From an uncultured Asticcacaulis sp. (GTDB lineage Bacteria; Pseudomonadota; Alphaproteobacteria; Caulobacterales; Caulobacteraceae), in NCBI GenBank assembly GCA_936940865.1, contig CAKZJB010000225.1, positions 1 through 43,538 of the forward strand: DNA of 43,538 nt. The letters are read 5' to 3'. A program made the position numbers and the translations under genes. Positions 25,371-34,906 of the stretch are shown piece after piece (within the stretch, counting starts at the first letter, position 1; every line of letters starts with the position of its first letter). The notes below the pieces were generated by a model. That model made no database searches, was not told the origin of the DNA, and saw only the letters and a program-made list of their open reading frames with translations.

Positions 25371-25811
25371 TTACCAGTTGTTGTCGTCGTCGTAGCGGCG
25401 ATAGTGCCGGTCGCGGTCGTAGCTGTTGTAGTGGCGATCGTAGCGGTTGTCGTAGCTGTTGTAGCCGCCGTAATACCTGTTGTCGTAGCGATAATTGTTG
25501 TCTCGGTAGGCGTAGGAACGGTCGTAGCCGTTGTCGTAACCGTAGGTGCGGCACTTGGTCGAATCCTTGCCGATGCTGGAGCCGACGACGCCACCGATGA
25601 CGGCGCCCAAAACGGTGCCGGCGCCGCGGTTGTGGCCGGAAATGCTGTTGCCCAGGGCCGCGCCCGCGACCGCGCCCACGACGGCGCCCGTCGTCTGGTT
25701 GTCCTTGGCGCGGCTGTAGCAGCTTTCGGCCGAGGCGAGGCCCGGCAGGGTGAGGGCGGCGGCCGCGGTGATGACGGCAGCGATCGAAGCGGTTTTGGTC
25801 AGGGTCTTCAT
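25371..25811 (-). CDS. Glycine-zipper (2TM) secreted protein with Tyr/Asp-rich tail
   Basis: 146 aa from ATG 25811 (RBS AGGAGC; signal peptide ending PGLASAES). A glycine-zipper segment follows, TTGAVVGAVAGAALGNSISG and GAVIGGVVGSSIGKDSTKC, as in the SlyB/RcnB-like glycine-zipper 2TM family that inserts into or spans envelopes. The last about 60 residues are an unusual Tyr-Asp-Asn-Arg-rich low-complexity tail (NYRYDNRYYGGYNSYDNRYD-like). Function unknown. Closed by its own terminator. Confidence 0.8.
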   Translation of the reverse strand: MKTLTKTASIAAVITAAAALTLPGLASAESCYSRAKDNQTTGAVVGAVAGAALGNSISGHNRGAGTVLGAVIGGVVGSSIGKDSTKCRTYGYDNGYDRSYAYRDNNYRYDNRYYGGYNSYDNRYDRHYNSYDRDRHYRRYDDDNNW

Positions 25812-26070
25812 GATGGTTGCTCCTTGAACTTCGGCGTCTTGCCGATCCTGGGAACCACAATAAGCCCGCCGACCTGAACGCAGTTTGAGCGGCGCGTTCA
25901 TCTGCGTTCATCGCGGCGCGAGGGATGAATGCGGCCGTGCAGTTGCGTTTTTCGCGAAATTTTGCGCGTTATAGCTGTGTTAACGCTTGAGGTGGTATCG
26001 TTTGCATAACGGCCCCCCAGCCGCCAGGCGTCGTCCCAACGTTTCCTCCGCGTCGCCGTCTCCCTTCTGT

Positions 26071-26100
26071 GGCCGCCCGATGGGCGGCCTTTTCTTTTTT
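26071..26100 (+). terminator. Strong rightward intrinsic terminator without an upstream protein gene
   Basis: GGCCGCCC / GGGCGGCC 8-bp stem with a GAT loop followed by TTTTCTTTTTT on the top strand. No rightward protein gene precedes it: 25812-26070 has no credible top-strand ORF. It may end a small RNA (see findings). A candidate weak promoter TTGCGT (25943) with TATAGC (25970) has too long a spacer. Confidence 0.75.
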
Positions 26101-26157
26101 GGCGGAAAAAGCCTCCGGCCAGGCACCCTCGTCTTCAGGCACGTCAGGGATGACGCC

Positions 26158-26250
26158 ATGACCGCGAAGTCCTTTTGTCTCACGCTGGTGATGCTGGTCC
26201 TGGCGGCGTCGGCCGCGACACCGGCGTCCGTGGCGGCCTCCCGGCACTGA
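26158..26250 (+). CDS. Doubtful 30-aa signal-peptide-like ORF
   Basis: MTAKSFCLTLVMLVLAASAA... ends SRH at a TGA. It looks like an Ala-rich signal or single-helix peptide with a moderate RBS (AGGGA). It lies downstream of the 26071 terminator and is convergent with the DHFR-like gene 3 bp away. May be chance. Confidence 0.3.
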   Translation: MTAKSFCLTLVMLVLAASAATPASVAASRH

Positions 26251-26253
26251 CCT

Positions 26254-26799
26254 TTATGCCGGCTGATAGGCCAGGCGAACGGTCTCGTCGTCGATCCGTT
26301 CGTGCGATATCAGGCGTAGCGGCGGTCGCGCTTCATGAAAGAACGGCTTTCCCTGCCCGAGGACAAAAGGCCGGATGTGAAGTTGATATTCGTCGATCAG
26401 GCCGAGCCGCGTCATCAGGCCTGCGATTTGCGGGCCGGAGACGCTGATGGTTCCCTCGGTCCGCGCCTTGATGTCGCGGATCTGCCTTTCGATATCGCCG
26501 GTGACAAGACGGGCGTTCGGTCCGACGCTGCCGAGCGTGCCCGAGACCACCCATTTGGGCAGGGCGCGCCAGGCGGCGGCGAATTCGCGGAACGCGTCGC
26601 TCCATTGCGCGTCGTCGTCGTCCCAGTAGCGCATGACCTCGTACATTCGCCGGCCGTAAACGGCGCCGGCGTGGCTGCGGACGGTATCGATCCAGTAGCG
26701 GAAGAGCCGGGGGCTGGGCATCGGCATGACAAAGGTGCCGTCGATGTCGTCGACATAGCCGTCGACCGACACGTTCATTCCGAAGACAAGCTTTGCCAT
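26254..26799 (-). CDS. Dihydrofolate reductase / RibD C-terminal-like protein
   Basis: 181 aa from ATG 26799 (RBS AGGAGC). MAKLVFGMNVSVDGYVDD is the N-terminal strand typical of RibD_C proteins; RRMYEVMRYWDDDD, LPKWVVSGTL and SVSGPQIAGLMTRLGLIDEY follow, with HIRPFVLGQGKPFF near the end. The family uses NADPH to reduce riboflavin-pathway or related substrates, but stand-alone members are mostly uncharacterised. It ends 3 bp from the doubtful ORF at 26158 and is downstream of the XRE/DUF2975 pair. Confidence 0.85.
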   Translation of the reverse strand: MAKLVFGMNVSVDGYVDDIDGTFVMPMPSPRLFRYWIDTVRSHAGAVYGRRMYEVMRYWDDDDAQWSDAFREFAAAWRALPKWVVSGTLGSVGPNARLVTGDIERQIRDIKARTEGTISVSGPQIAGLMTRLGLIDEYQLHIRPFVLGQGKPFFHEARPPLRLISHERIDDETVRLAYQPA

Positions 26800-26845
26800 G
26801 ATTGTTGCTCCTGTTGCCATGCCTCCGCCCGGCGGTGCATCGCTT

Positions 26846-27076
26846 CTAATCTTCCACCGAAAGGTCCGTTTCGTCACGGTCGTATTCGATCAGGTCGCCC
26901 GGCTGGCATTCCAGGATCAGGCACAGCTTGGACAGTGTGTCGAAGCGCATGCCCTTGACCTTGCCGGTGCGCAGCAAAGACATCTGCGTCTCGCTGATTC
27001 CGATCTGGGCCGCCAGGTCGCGGGCGCGCACCTTCTTCCGGGCCAGCATGACGTCGAGGGTTACGCGGACGGGCAT
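26846..27076 (-). CDS. XRE-family HTH regulator (small, Cro/YozG-like)
   Basis: 76 aa, essentially one helix-turn-helix domain: VTLDVMLARKKVRARDLAAQ, IGISETQMSLLRTGKVKGMR, and LSKLCLILECQPGDLIEY. The latter is typical of the small XRE proteins that partner DUF2975 membrane proteins. Its ATG overlaps the DUF2975 stop (TGATG), so it is translationally coupled and probably regulates its own operon. Confidence 0.9.
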   Translation of the reverse strand: MPVRVTLDVMLARKKVRARDLAAQIGISETQMSLLRTGKVKGMRFDTLSKLCLILECQPGDLIEYDRDETDLSVED

Positions 27077-27570
27077 CAGACGAACTGCTCCAGCTCGGTC
27101 TTGAGCGCCACGCCCCTTCGCGCCAGCAGATACAGGGTAAGTCCGATCAGGCCGATGGTCAGGTTCTCGATATCCAGGTTGAAATGCAGGCCGCTGAAGC
27201 CGCGCAGATTGTCGTCCAGCCATTTGGCGAAGGACGGCGCCAGGGCCAGGGCGGCCGCCGCGCCCATCATCAGGCAGCGGCCCGTGCTTTTCAGCCCGCG
27301 CACCATGTTGGGACCGAAGGCGTCGCCGCGGCCCATGCGCGCGAAGACGTTGGACAGCTCCCACAGGGCGCAGAGGTAGAAGCCCGGCGCCAGGATCGAC
27401 GACAGCCAGAAGCCAAATACCTTAAGCACATTGGCCCGGGCATCACCCATGACCCAGGTTATGGTCCTGTATTCGACCACGCACTGGGTAATCAGGGTCA
27501 GGGTCAGGCCAACGACGACAATCTTGAGAATCATGCCGCCGGCGTGCGGCGAAAGCGGGCGAACGGACAT
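27076..27570 (-). CDS. DUF2975 four-helix membrane protein
   Basis: 164 aa from ATG 27570 (RBS AAGGAG). Four hydrophobic helices, with MVRGLKSTGRCLMMGAAAAL and DIENLTIGLIGLTLYLLARR characteristic of DUF2975. The pair DUF2975-XRE (coupled TGATG) is widespread; in Firmicutes similar pairs (YoaS/YozG) are of unknown function. Probably an inner-membrane protein whose expression the XRE protein controls. Confidence 0.88.
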   Translation of the reverse strand: MSVRPLSPHAGGMILKIVVVGLTLTLITQCVVEYRTITWVMGDARANVLKVFGFWLSSILAPGFYLCALWELSNVFARMGRGDAFGPNMVRGLKSTGRCLMMGAAAALALAPSFAKWLDDNLRGFSGLHFNLDIENLTIGLIGLTLYLLARRGVALKTELEQFV

Positions 27571-27654
27571 GGTGGTCTCCTTGACGTAAAAGGTAAAATT
27601 ATTTGCGTTAGACATATAAAAATTTAAATTTAACTTAAAGTCAATGATAATTTG

Positions 27655-27900
27655 TCCACGCAGATGTGGCCCGACGCGCGCCGTCAGGATCGCGATCGGC
27701 TCGGGTTTGCATGAATTCGTAGTCGTCGGGAATATCGAGGCAGACCAGCCGCGCCGTTTTCAGATGCGGCTTGAATTCGCGGCTCACCCGTTGCGGTGGA
27801 TCTTTTCCATGACGAAGACGATGTCTTCGAAATGCTCTGGTGTCAGCGGAGCGACGGCGTCGTTGTTCACACCTGCCGGCTCGCCTGTCGGGCTTGACAT
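27655..27900 (-). pseudogene. Remnant of a low-molecular-weight protein-tyrosine phosphatase
   Basis: Bottom-strand fragments in three frames: AGVNNDAVAPLTPEHFEDIV + FVMEKIHR, then SREFKPHLKTARLVCLDIPD + DYEFMQ, then PEPIAILTARVGPHLRGQI. Together they match the C-terminal two-thirds of COG4551-type phosphatases (PLTPEH...FVMEKAHR...LVCLDIPDDYEFMQP). At least two frameshifts lie near 27785 and 27715. The P-loop C-x5-R-S is eroded, with only SSPTGE left near 27895 and the segment to AGVNN deleted. Clearly a dead gene. Confidence 0.8.
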
Positions 27901-27955
27901 TGTTTCACTAAAGAACGTAGCTACCCCTTATAACACAAAATTGGAGGATGCCGAA

Positions 27956-29581
27956 ATGCTGTCGAGACGCACTCTTTTCACCGGGGCGGCAGGCCTTGGT
28001 GTTGCCGGGAGCCTGACGGCCGGCGTGTCGCTGGCGGCGCCGGCGGACGGGCCGTTCAAGGCCGACTGGGGTTCGCTGGCCGCGCAGTACAGGACGCCGG
28101 ACTGGTTCCGTGACGCCAAGTTCGGCCTGTGGGCGCACTGGTCGGCGCAGTGCGTGCCCGAGGCCGGCGATTGGTACGCCCGCAACATGTATATGCAGGG
28201 GCAACGGCAATACGACCATCACCTCAAAACCTACGGCCATCCCGCCGACACGGGCTTCATGGAGATAGACAATCTCTGGAAAGCCCAGAACTGGAATCCG
28301 GACGAACTGCTTGATCTCTACAAGGACGCCGGGGCGAAGTATTTCGTCGCCCTGGCCAACCACCACGACAATTTCGACAATTACGCCTCGAAGTTCCACG
28401 ACTGGAATTCGACGCGCGTCGGTCCGATGAAGGACCTGATCGGCATCTGGGCCAAGGCGGCGCGGGCACGCGGCCTCAAGTTCGGCGTGTCGAACCATTC
28501 GGCCCATGCCTGGCACTGGTTCCAGGTCGCCTACGGCTACGACCCGGAAGGTCCGCGCGCCGGTCAACGCTACGACGCCTGGAAGCTGACCAAGTACGAC
28601 GGCAAGGGCAAGTGGTGGGAGGGTCTCGATCCGCAGGAACTCTATGCCGGGGCCGTGATGCCGATGCCGGATGGTCTCACCTCGATCAAGGCGGCGAACG
28701 ATTTCCACGAGGCCCACGACCGCACGTGGGACGAAAATCCGCCGCTGGCCAACCCGGCCTTTGTCCGGCAGTGGTACCTGCGCTGCAAGGACCTGATCGA
28801 TTCCTACCAGCCCGACCTGATTTATTTCGACAATACCGAACTGCCGCTCGGCCAGGCTGGCCTGGATATCGCGGCTCACTATTATAACGCGTCGCTGGCC
28901 AGAAGCGGCAAGGTCGACGTCGTAATCAACGCCAAGAACTTGACCGACGACCATCGCGCGGCCCTGGTTGAGGACGTGGAGCGCGGTTTCCGCTCCGGCA
29001 TCGAACCGCTGCCCTGGCAGACCGACACCTGCATAGGCGACTGGCACTACAATCGCGAGCGCTACGAGAAGAAATCCTATCTCGGCGCCGAAGCGGTGAT
29101 CCACCGCCTGTGCGATATCGTGTCGAAGAACGGCAACCTCCTGCTCAGCATCCCGGTGCGTGGCGACGGCACGATCGATTCCGAGGAACGCAGGATCGTC
29201 GAACAGATCGGTTCGTGGACCAAGCGCTTCGGCGACGCCATCTACGGTACGCGGCCCTGGACGGCGGCGGGCGAAGGGCCGACCGAAGTCGCCGGCGGCA
29301 TGTTCGGCGAAAGCAAGCTGAAGGGCTTCACGCCACAGGACATCCGCTTCACGACCAAGGCGGGCGCGCTCTACGCCATGACGCTGGGCCGCCCGGGCGA
29401 GACGGTTACGATCGAGTCTCTTGCCAGGCATTCGGTGCGCCGCGTCGAGGTGGTAGGTCATCCCGCGCCGCTGGCTTTCCGCCAGGACGGCAAGGGGCTG
29501 CATGTTACCATCCCGGCCGGAGCGTCCCACGACTTCGGCGTGGCGCTGAAGATCATCGGGCGGGGGCTGGTGGCTGCCTGA
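27956..29581 (+). CDS. GH29 alpha-L-fucosidase, Tat-exported
   Basis: 541 aa with RBS GGAGG 8 bp before ATG. A twin-arginine signal MLSRRTLFTGAAGLGVAG suggests folded export to the periplasm. GH29 motifs: WFRDAKFGLWAHWSAQ, YFVALANHHDNFDNY, LKFGVSNHSAHAWHW, and SYQPDLIYFDNTELPLG, which holds the expected Asp nucleophile; DIVSKNGNLLLSIPV is the family's C-terminal catalytic-domain end. Removes terminal alpha-L-fucose, e.g. from xyloglucan side chains, or another alpha-L-sugar. Stands alone between a pseudogene and a secreted protein; no sugar operon with it. Confidence 0.9.
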   Translation: MLSRRTLFTGAAGLGVAGSLTAGVSLAAPADGPFKADWGSLAAQYRTPDWFRDAKFGLWAHWSAQCVPEAGDWYARNMYMQGQRQYDHHLKTYGHPADTGFMEIDNLWKAQNWNPDELLDLYKDAGAKYFVALANHHDNFDNYASKFHDWNSTRVGPMKDLIGIWAKAARARGLKFGVSNHSAHAWHWFQVAYGYDPEGPRAGQRYDAWKLTKYDGKGKWWEGLDPQELYAGAVMPMPDGLTSIKAANDFHEAHDRTWDENPPLANPAFVRQWYLRCKDLIDSYQPDLIYFDNTELPLGQAGLDIAAHYYNASLARSGKVDVVINAKNLTDDHRAALVEDVERGFRSGIEPLPWQTDTCIGDWHYNRERYEKKSYLGAEAVIHRLCDIVSKNGNLLLSIPVRGDGTIDSEERRIVEQIGSWTKRFGDAIYGTRPWTAAGEGPTEVAGGMFGESKLKGFTPQDIRFTTKAGALYAMTLGRPGETVTIESLARHSVRRVEVVGHPAPLAFRQDGKGLHVTIPAGASHDFGVALKIIGRGLVAA

Positions 29582-29665
29582 CGAACAGCCTTGCAAGCCG
29601 GTTATAATCGCGCCTTAATTCAGGAGCATGACGGGTGTAAGAAGCTCCCCGTCGGAGGTTGTACC

Positions 29666-30322
29666 ATGCTTGCGTCCCGTATCGTCCTTTCGCTTGCCCT
29701 GTTGCTGGCCGTGCCGTGCGTCGCCACGGCCGACGATGAAGTCGTGGCGTCGAATGCGCGCGCCAAGACTCTGCCGACCGAGGCCGACATCGCCAAGGCC
29801 AAGGCCGATGCGGCGGCTGCGGCGGCCAAGCCCGCGGTGTCGCAGGACCTTATGATCGCCCGCCTGAACCAGGCCGCGCCGGCGTCCGACCGCGCGCCCG
29901 CCGCCTATGCCGAAGCCGCGCCGCAGCCCGACACCCGGCGCCAGATCCATGGCGGCGCGGGTGTTTCCATCGGCACCGGCGGCTATCGCAGCGGCTACGT
30001 CTATTCGCTCATACCCGTCGGCGAAACCGGAACGCTCGGCATCGCCGTCAGCCAGACCGATTTCGGCAAGACCTATGTCCCCTATGGCTATGGTTACGGC
30101 TATGGCTATCCGGGCTACGGCCGCTACGGATATGCGCGCGGCGGCCGGATGCAGTCGCTGGCCCTGTCCTACAGCCAGGACGAGACGAGCGAGACGCACG
30201 ATCCCTCGACGCCCGAAGGCTGCGCCCCGGGCTTCCGCGACGGCGACCGCTACCTGGAGCCGCTGTGGGTGACGCGCCTGCACAACGACCAGTCGTGCGC
30301 GGCGTCCGCGGACAAGCCTTAA
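29666..30322 (+). CDS. Secreted Gly/Tyr-rich hypothetical protein
   Basis: 218 aa, start MLASRIVLSLALLLAVPCVA with signal peptide and RBS CGGAGG. An Ala-rich helical part (about 25-80) is followed by GAGVSIGTGGYRSGYVYSLI and a Gly-Tyr run (YGYGYGYGYPGYGRYGY) around 160, and the C-terminus has two Cys. Possibly an envelope-associated protein; no known family recognised. Candidate -10 TATAAT at about 29603. Confidence 0.6.
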   Translation: MLASRIVLSLALLLAVPCVATADDEVVASNARAKTLPTEADIAKAKADAAAAAAKPAVSQDLMIARLNQAAPASDRAPAAYAEAAPQPDTRRQIHGGAGVSIGTGGYRSGYVYSLIPVGETGTLGIAVSQTDFGKTYVPYGYGYGYGYPGYGRYGYARGGRMQSLALSYSQDETSETHDPSTPEGCAPGFRDGDRYLEPLWVTRLHNDQSCAASADKP

Positions 30323-30338
30323 TCCTTGCGGCTTTCAA

Positions 30339-30362
30339 ATTCTCTGACTAAAGTCAGAGAAT
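30339..30362. promoter_or_regulatory. Perfect 11-bp-arm palindrome over the MarR-GNAT start codon
   Basis: ATTCTCTGACT - AA - AGTCAGAGAAT, a flawless 24-bp palindrome whose right arm includes the first bases of ATG 30361. The TGACT/AGTCA core is MarR-operator-like. Autorepression by occlusion of promoter or RBS is the likely role. Confidence 0.85.
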
Positions 30363-31239
30363 GGATCAGCTTCAGCATATCCGGCGTTTCAATCGCCTCG
30401 TGACACAACGCATCGGTGTGCTTCAGGCCAGTTATCTCGGCCAGGGGCGGCCCCTGGGCGAGGCGCGGCTGCTGTTCGAGATCGGAGAGGCCGGCGCCGA
30501 TATCCGGGACCTGCGCATGCGGCTGGATCTCGACTCCGGCTATGTCAGCCGCACCCTGCGCGCCCTGGAGGGGCAGGGACTTCTGACGGTCGAAAAGTCG
30601 CCCGCCGACGGCCGCGTCCGCATCGCCCGGCTGACGCCAAGGGGCGTGGAAGAGGTCCGTACCTACGACGCCCTGTCGGACAGGATGGCGCGGTCGCTGA
30701 TCGAACCGCTCGACGACGGCCAGCGCGCCCGGCTGGTGGCGGCCATGGGCGAGGTCGAGCGCCTCTTGCGCGCCTCGGCGGTGACCATCCAGGTCGAGCC
30801 GCCTTCAGGTCCGGATGCGCGCGCCTGCGTCGGCCATTATCTGCGGGAATTGTCCGAACGTTTCGATAGCGGCTACGACCCGGATAATGCCGCGCCTGCC
30901 GACGACGCCCAGTTCACGCCGCCCGCGGGCGTCTTCGTCGTCGCCCGGCTCGATGGCCGCGCCGTCGGCTGCGGCGCGCTGAAGAGGCCCATGGCCGGGA
31001 CCGGCGAGATCAAGCGGCTGTGGATCGATCCTGCGACGCGCGGCCTCGGCATCGGTCGCAGGCTTCTGACGGCGCTTGAGGACATGGCCCGCGACATGGG
31101 CCTGTCGCGGGTACGGCTCGACAGCAACCGGGCGCTGACCGAGGCCATCGCGCTCTACGGGAAATGCGGCTATGCCGAGGTCGCTCGTTTCAACGACGAT
31201 CCCTACGCCCAGATGTGGTTTGAAAAGCCGCTGTCATGA
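30361..31239 (+). CDS. Fused MarR regulator / GNAT acetyltransferase
   Basis: 292 aa. The N-terminal MarR winged helix (residues about 1-145) has RDLRMRLDLDSGYVSRTLRA, GLLTVEKSPADGRVR, and the C-terminal GNAT domain (about 150-292) has the acetyl-CoA-binding RLWIDPATRGLGIGRRLLTA and ALTEAIALYGKCGYAEVARF. The fusion suggests a regulator that also acetylates a small molecule or protein. The operator palindrome overlaps the start codon, and the SD is weak (AGAGA), so the transcript may have a very short leader. Confidence 0.92.
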   Translation: MDQLQHIRRFNRLVTQRIGVLQASYLGQGRPLGEARLLFEIGEAGADIRDLRMRLDLDSGYVSRTLRALEGQGLLTVEKSPADGRVRIARLTPRGVEEVRTYDALSDRMARSLIEPLDDGQRARLVAAMGEVERLLRASAVTIQVEPPSGPDARACVGHYLRELSERFDSGYDPDNAAPADDAQFTPPAGVFVVARLDGRAVGCGALKRPMAGTGEIKRLWIDPATRGLGIGRRLLTALEDMARDMGLSRVRLDSNRALTEAIALYGKCGYAEVARFNDDPYAQMWFEKPLS

Positions 31240-31385
31240 CATTCTTTATCCGCGGACGGGGCGCGGTCATCGATTTCGATATCGAACCCGGGCCGATAGG
31301 GCGGTTTCAACGGTAACCGGTTATTTTGCAATGCAGCGAACGTTTCCTTTACCAACCTACTGTAGAGTTGTACCAGGAGGGTGGT

Positions 31386-31844
31386 ATGGACAAGGCGTAT
31401 CGATTCACTTTCTACGTCGACACGGACCACCGCGTGCTGGTCGTGCGGCTGATCGGCGCCATGCCGGCTCACGAATTCCTCAACCGGCTGTTCGAGGCCT
31501 ACGACACGGTCGCCGAGCCGTGGACCTATAACCGCATCATGGATTTCCGTCGCTTTCGCGGCCTGTTGAGCGCGGACGATATCGCCGAAATGGGGCGCCG
31601 CTGGATGGCCATGGCGCCGCCCGACTGCAAGCGGACGCGCCTGGCGATCGTCGGCAGCGGCATGGGACCCGACAGCGGCGGGCCCACGGTTTCCCCGCAC
31701 GTTCCCAATCGCCTTGTCTGTCATTTCAGCGACTACCACCTGGCCCGCGACTGGGCCATTTCGACCGATGAGGCCGCCGTTCGCGAAGACGCGGGCGAAT
31801 GGGCGATCATCGGCGCCGATCACGACCTGTCGATCCAGGCCTGA
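31386..31844 (+). CDS. Hypothetical STAS/SpoIIAA-like protein
   Basis: 152 aa with RBS GGAGGG. Alternating strands and helices (RFTFYVDTDHRVLVVRLIGA, EFLNRLFEAYDTVAEPWTYN, RLAIVGSGMGPDSGGPTVSP) suggest a STAS-like or SpoIIAA-like fold; this is a guess. It ends 163 bp before the two-component cluster and may be read separately. A TAACCGGTTA palindrome lies upstream at 31314-31323. Confidence 0.5.
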   Translation: MDKAYRFTFYVDTDHRVLVVRLIGAMPAHEFLNRLFEAYDTVAEPWTYNRIMDFRRFRGLLSADDIAEMGRRWMAMAPPDCKRTRLAIVGSGMGPDSGGPTVSPHVPNRLVCHFSDYHLARDWAISTDEAAVREDAGEWAIIGADHDLSIQA

Positions 31845-31900
31845 CGCGCGAAGTTTGCGGCATCCTTTCACCCGAAGGTTGTTTCTTTCGGTTTCTGTTT

Positions 31901-31906
31901 TATAAT
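31901..31906 (+). promoter_or_regulatory. Candidate -10 box for the two-component operon
   Basis: TATAAT 102 bp upstream of the kinase GTG start. The -35 region is unclear. A weak inverted repeat (CCGAA ... TTCGG) lies just upstream. Confidence 0.35.
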
Positions 31907-32007
31907 CCGACCGGAGCGGCACCGGGAATCGCCGCGTGGCTTTTGGGTGTAACGCGTCGGGTGCCGGACGTGGACCGGCGCGGCGTGTGCGCAGGAGATC
32001 GAGTCTC

Positions 32008-33162
32008 GTGGATTCAACGCTTTCCGGTGCCGCGGCTCAAGGGGGCACGATCCGGGGTTTCGCCGACGCCGAGGGTCTGTTCCGGGCCTTGATGGCCGGG
32101 GTCACCGACTACGCCGTTATCGTCCTCGATACCGAGGGCAGGGTCGTCATGTGGAACGACGGCGCGCGGAAGCTCAAGGGCTATGCCGCCGACGAGATCA
32201 TGGGCCGAAATTTCGCGGTCTTCTATACGCCTGGGGACCAGGCGGCGGGCGTGCCGCGGGAAGCCCTGCGCGTCGCCGCGGCGGACGGCAAGTACGAAGA
32301 CGAAAGCCTGAGGGTCCGCAAGGACGGCTCCACCTTCTGGGCCAGCCAGGTCGTCAGCCCGATCCGGGACGGTGACGGCCGGATCACCGGCTTCGTGAAG
32401 GTGACGCGCGACATCACCGCGCGCAAGGCCGCCGAGGCCGAAATCCAGGATTATGTCGAGCGGCTGAAGCGCAGCAACCAGGAACTGGACGACTTCGCCT
32501 ATATCGCGTCGCATGATCTCAAGGAGCCGATCCGGGGCCTCAGCAACAACGCGAAATTCCTCCAGGAAGACTTTGCGGACGTGGTGGGCGACGACGGGCG
32601 GCGCCGGCTCGACCGGATGATCTACCTGTGCGGCCGCATGGAATCCCTGGTCGACGACCTGCTCTATTTTTCGCGTCTCAGCCGCCAGGACCTGGCTGTC
32701 CAGGGCGCCGACCTCAACCGCGTCATCCGCGATATCGAGCTGATGATGGACACGACCCTGCGTGAACGCAGCGCCGTCATCGTCATTCCGCGCCCCCTGC
32801 CGACAATCGTCTGCGACGTGCCGCGCGTCACCGAGCTGTTCCGCAACCTGATCACCAATGCCGTCAAGTACAACGACAAAGCCGAAAAGCGCATCGAGAT
32901 CGGCACGGCCGGCCATGAGGGGCCTGCGCCGGTCTTCTATGTCCGCGACAACGGCATCGGTATCGAGCCCCGCTTCTTTTCCGACATCTTCCGCATCTTC
33001 AAACGCCTCAACGAGGAAAGCGACACCGTCAAGGGCACGGGCGTCGGCCTGACCTTCGTCAAGAAGATCGTCGAGCGGCATGGCGGCCGCATCTGGCTCG
33101 AATCCGAGCCCGGAACAGGGACCACCTTCTTTTTCACGTTGAAACCCCCGGAGGGACATTGA
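32008..33162 (+). CDS. PAS-domain sensor histidine kinase
   Basis: 384 aa from GTG 32008 (AGGAG 10 bp upstream). One PAS domain (about 23-145: VTDYAVIVLDTEGRVVMWND ... GFVKVTRDITARKAAEAEI), HisKA with ASHDLKEPIRGL (H169), N box LFRNLITNAVKYND, G boxes DNGIGIEP and GTGVGLTFVKKI. No membrane segment, so it is a cytoplasmic sensor. Its stop overlaps the region of the next gene's start, so the next receiver is its likely partner. The H-box style resembles phytochrome-type kinases. Confidence 0.92.
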   Translation: MDSTLSGAAAQGGTIRGFADAEGLFRALMAGVTDYAVIVLDTEGRVVMWNDGARKLKGYAADEIMGRNFAVFYTPGDQAAGVPREALRVAAADGKYEDESLRVRKDGSTFWASQVVSPIRDGDGRITGFVKVTRDITARKAAEAEIQDYVERLKRSNQELDDFAYIASHDLKEPIRGLSNNAKFLQEDFADVVGDDGRRRLDRMIYLCGRMESLVDDLLYFSRLSRQDLAVQGADLNRVIRDIELMMDTTLRERSAVIVIPRPLPTIVCDVPRVTELFRNLITNAVKYNDKAEKRIEIGTAGHEGPAPVFYVRDNGIGIEPRFFSDIFRIFKRLNEESDTVKGTGVGLTFVKKIVERHGGRIWLESEPGTGTTFFFTLKPPEGH

Positions 33163-33164
33163 GC

Positions 33165-33625
33165 ATGCAGGCCATTCCCGTACTCCTCATGGTCGAGGAC
33201 AATGAGGACGACTACGAAGCCACGGTTCGCAGTCTCAAGAAGAACCATTTCGTCAACCCGGTCCACTGGTGCCGAAGCGGCCGCGACGCGCTCGACTTCC
33301 TGGGGCGGATGGGCCGGTACGCCGACGCCGGCGTGCCGACGCCGGACCTGATCCTGCTTGACCTCAACATGCCCGGAATCGACGGGCGCCAGGTCCTGAG
33401 CACGGTCAAGGCCGATCCGAAGCTCAGGCACATTCCGGTCATCGTGCTGACGACGTCAAGCGATGCCCGCGATGTCGAAACCTGCTACGAGATCGGCGCC
33501 AGCACCTATATCCAGAAGCCGGTCAGCTTCGAAGGCCTGACCGAGGCCGTGCGCACCATGAAGGACTACTGGTTCGGCGTCGCGCTTCTGCCCAACCGGG
33601 AGAAGGCCGCGGAAAAGAGTGCCTG

Positions 33626-33626
<1 letters not shown>
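33165..33626 (+). CDS. Single-domain response regulator (Rcp1-like)
   Basis: 153 aa from ATG 33165 (GGAGGG upstream; a TTG at 33159 is an alternative). Receiver domain only, with acidic EDNEDD, phosphorylated D66 (LILLDLNMPGIDG), T in VLTTSSD and K in IQKPVSFE. The long 4-5 loop and Rcp1-like layout match regulators paired with phytochrome-type kinases. No output domain. Its last base overlaps the next ATG (TGATG). Confidence 0.92.
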
Positions 33627-34786
<1,160 letters not shown>

Positions 34787-34797
34787 GCATTTGTTAA

Positions 34798-34803
34798 TAT
34801 AAT
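34798..34803 (+). promoter_or_regulatory. Candidate -10 box for the second receiver gene
   Basis: TATAAT in an AT-rich gap of 120 bp between the receiver-kinase and the next receiver gene, about 100 bp from its ATG. The -35 region is poor. Confidence 0.3.
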
Positions 34804-34906
34804 TTAATTTATGGTTGTTATTGCGCACAATATCGCGCCAAAAATCGCAAAAAATACGACCTTGGACTGTATTTCTGCAGGGGGCGACCAGGAACGGAGG
34901 ACCAGC

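Noticed and set aside
25430-25510. CRISPR-like or tandem repeat array in the glycine-zipper gene tail
   Set aside because: Irregular codon-level repetition for Tyr/Asp/Asn/Arg residues; no constant repeat/spacer lengths.
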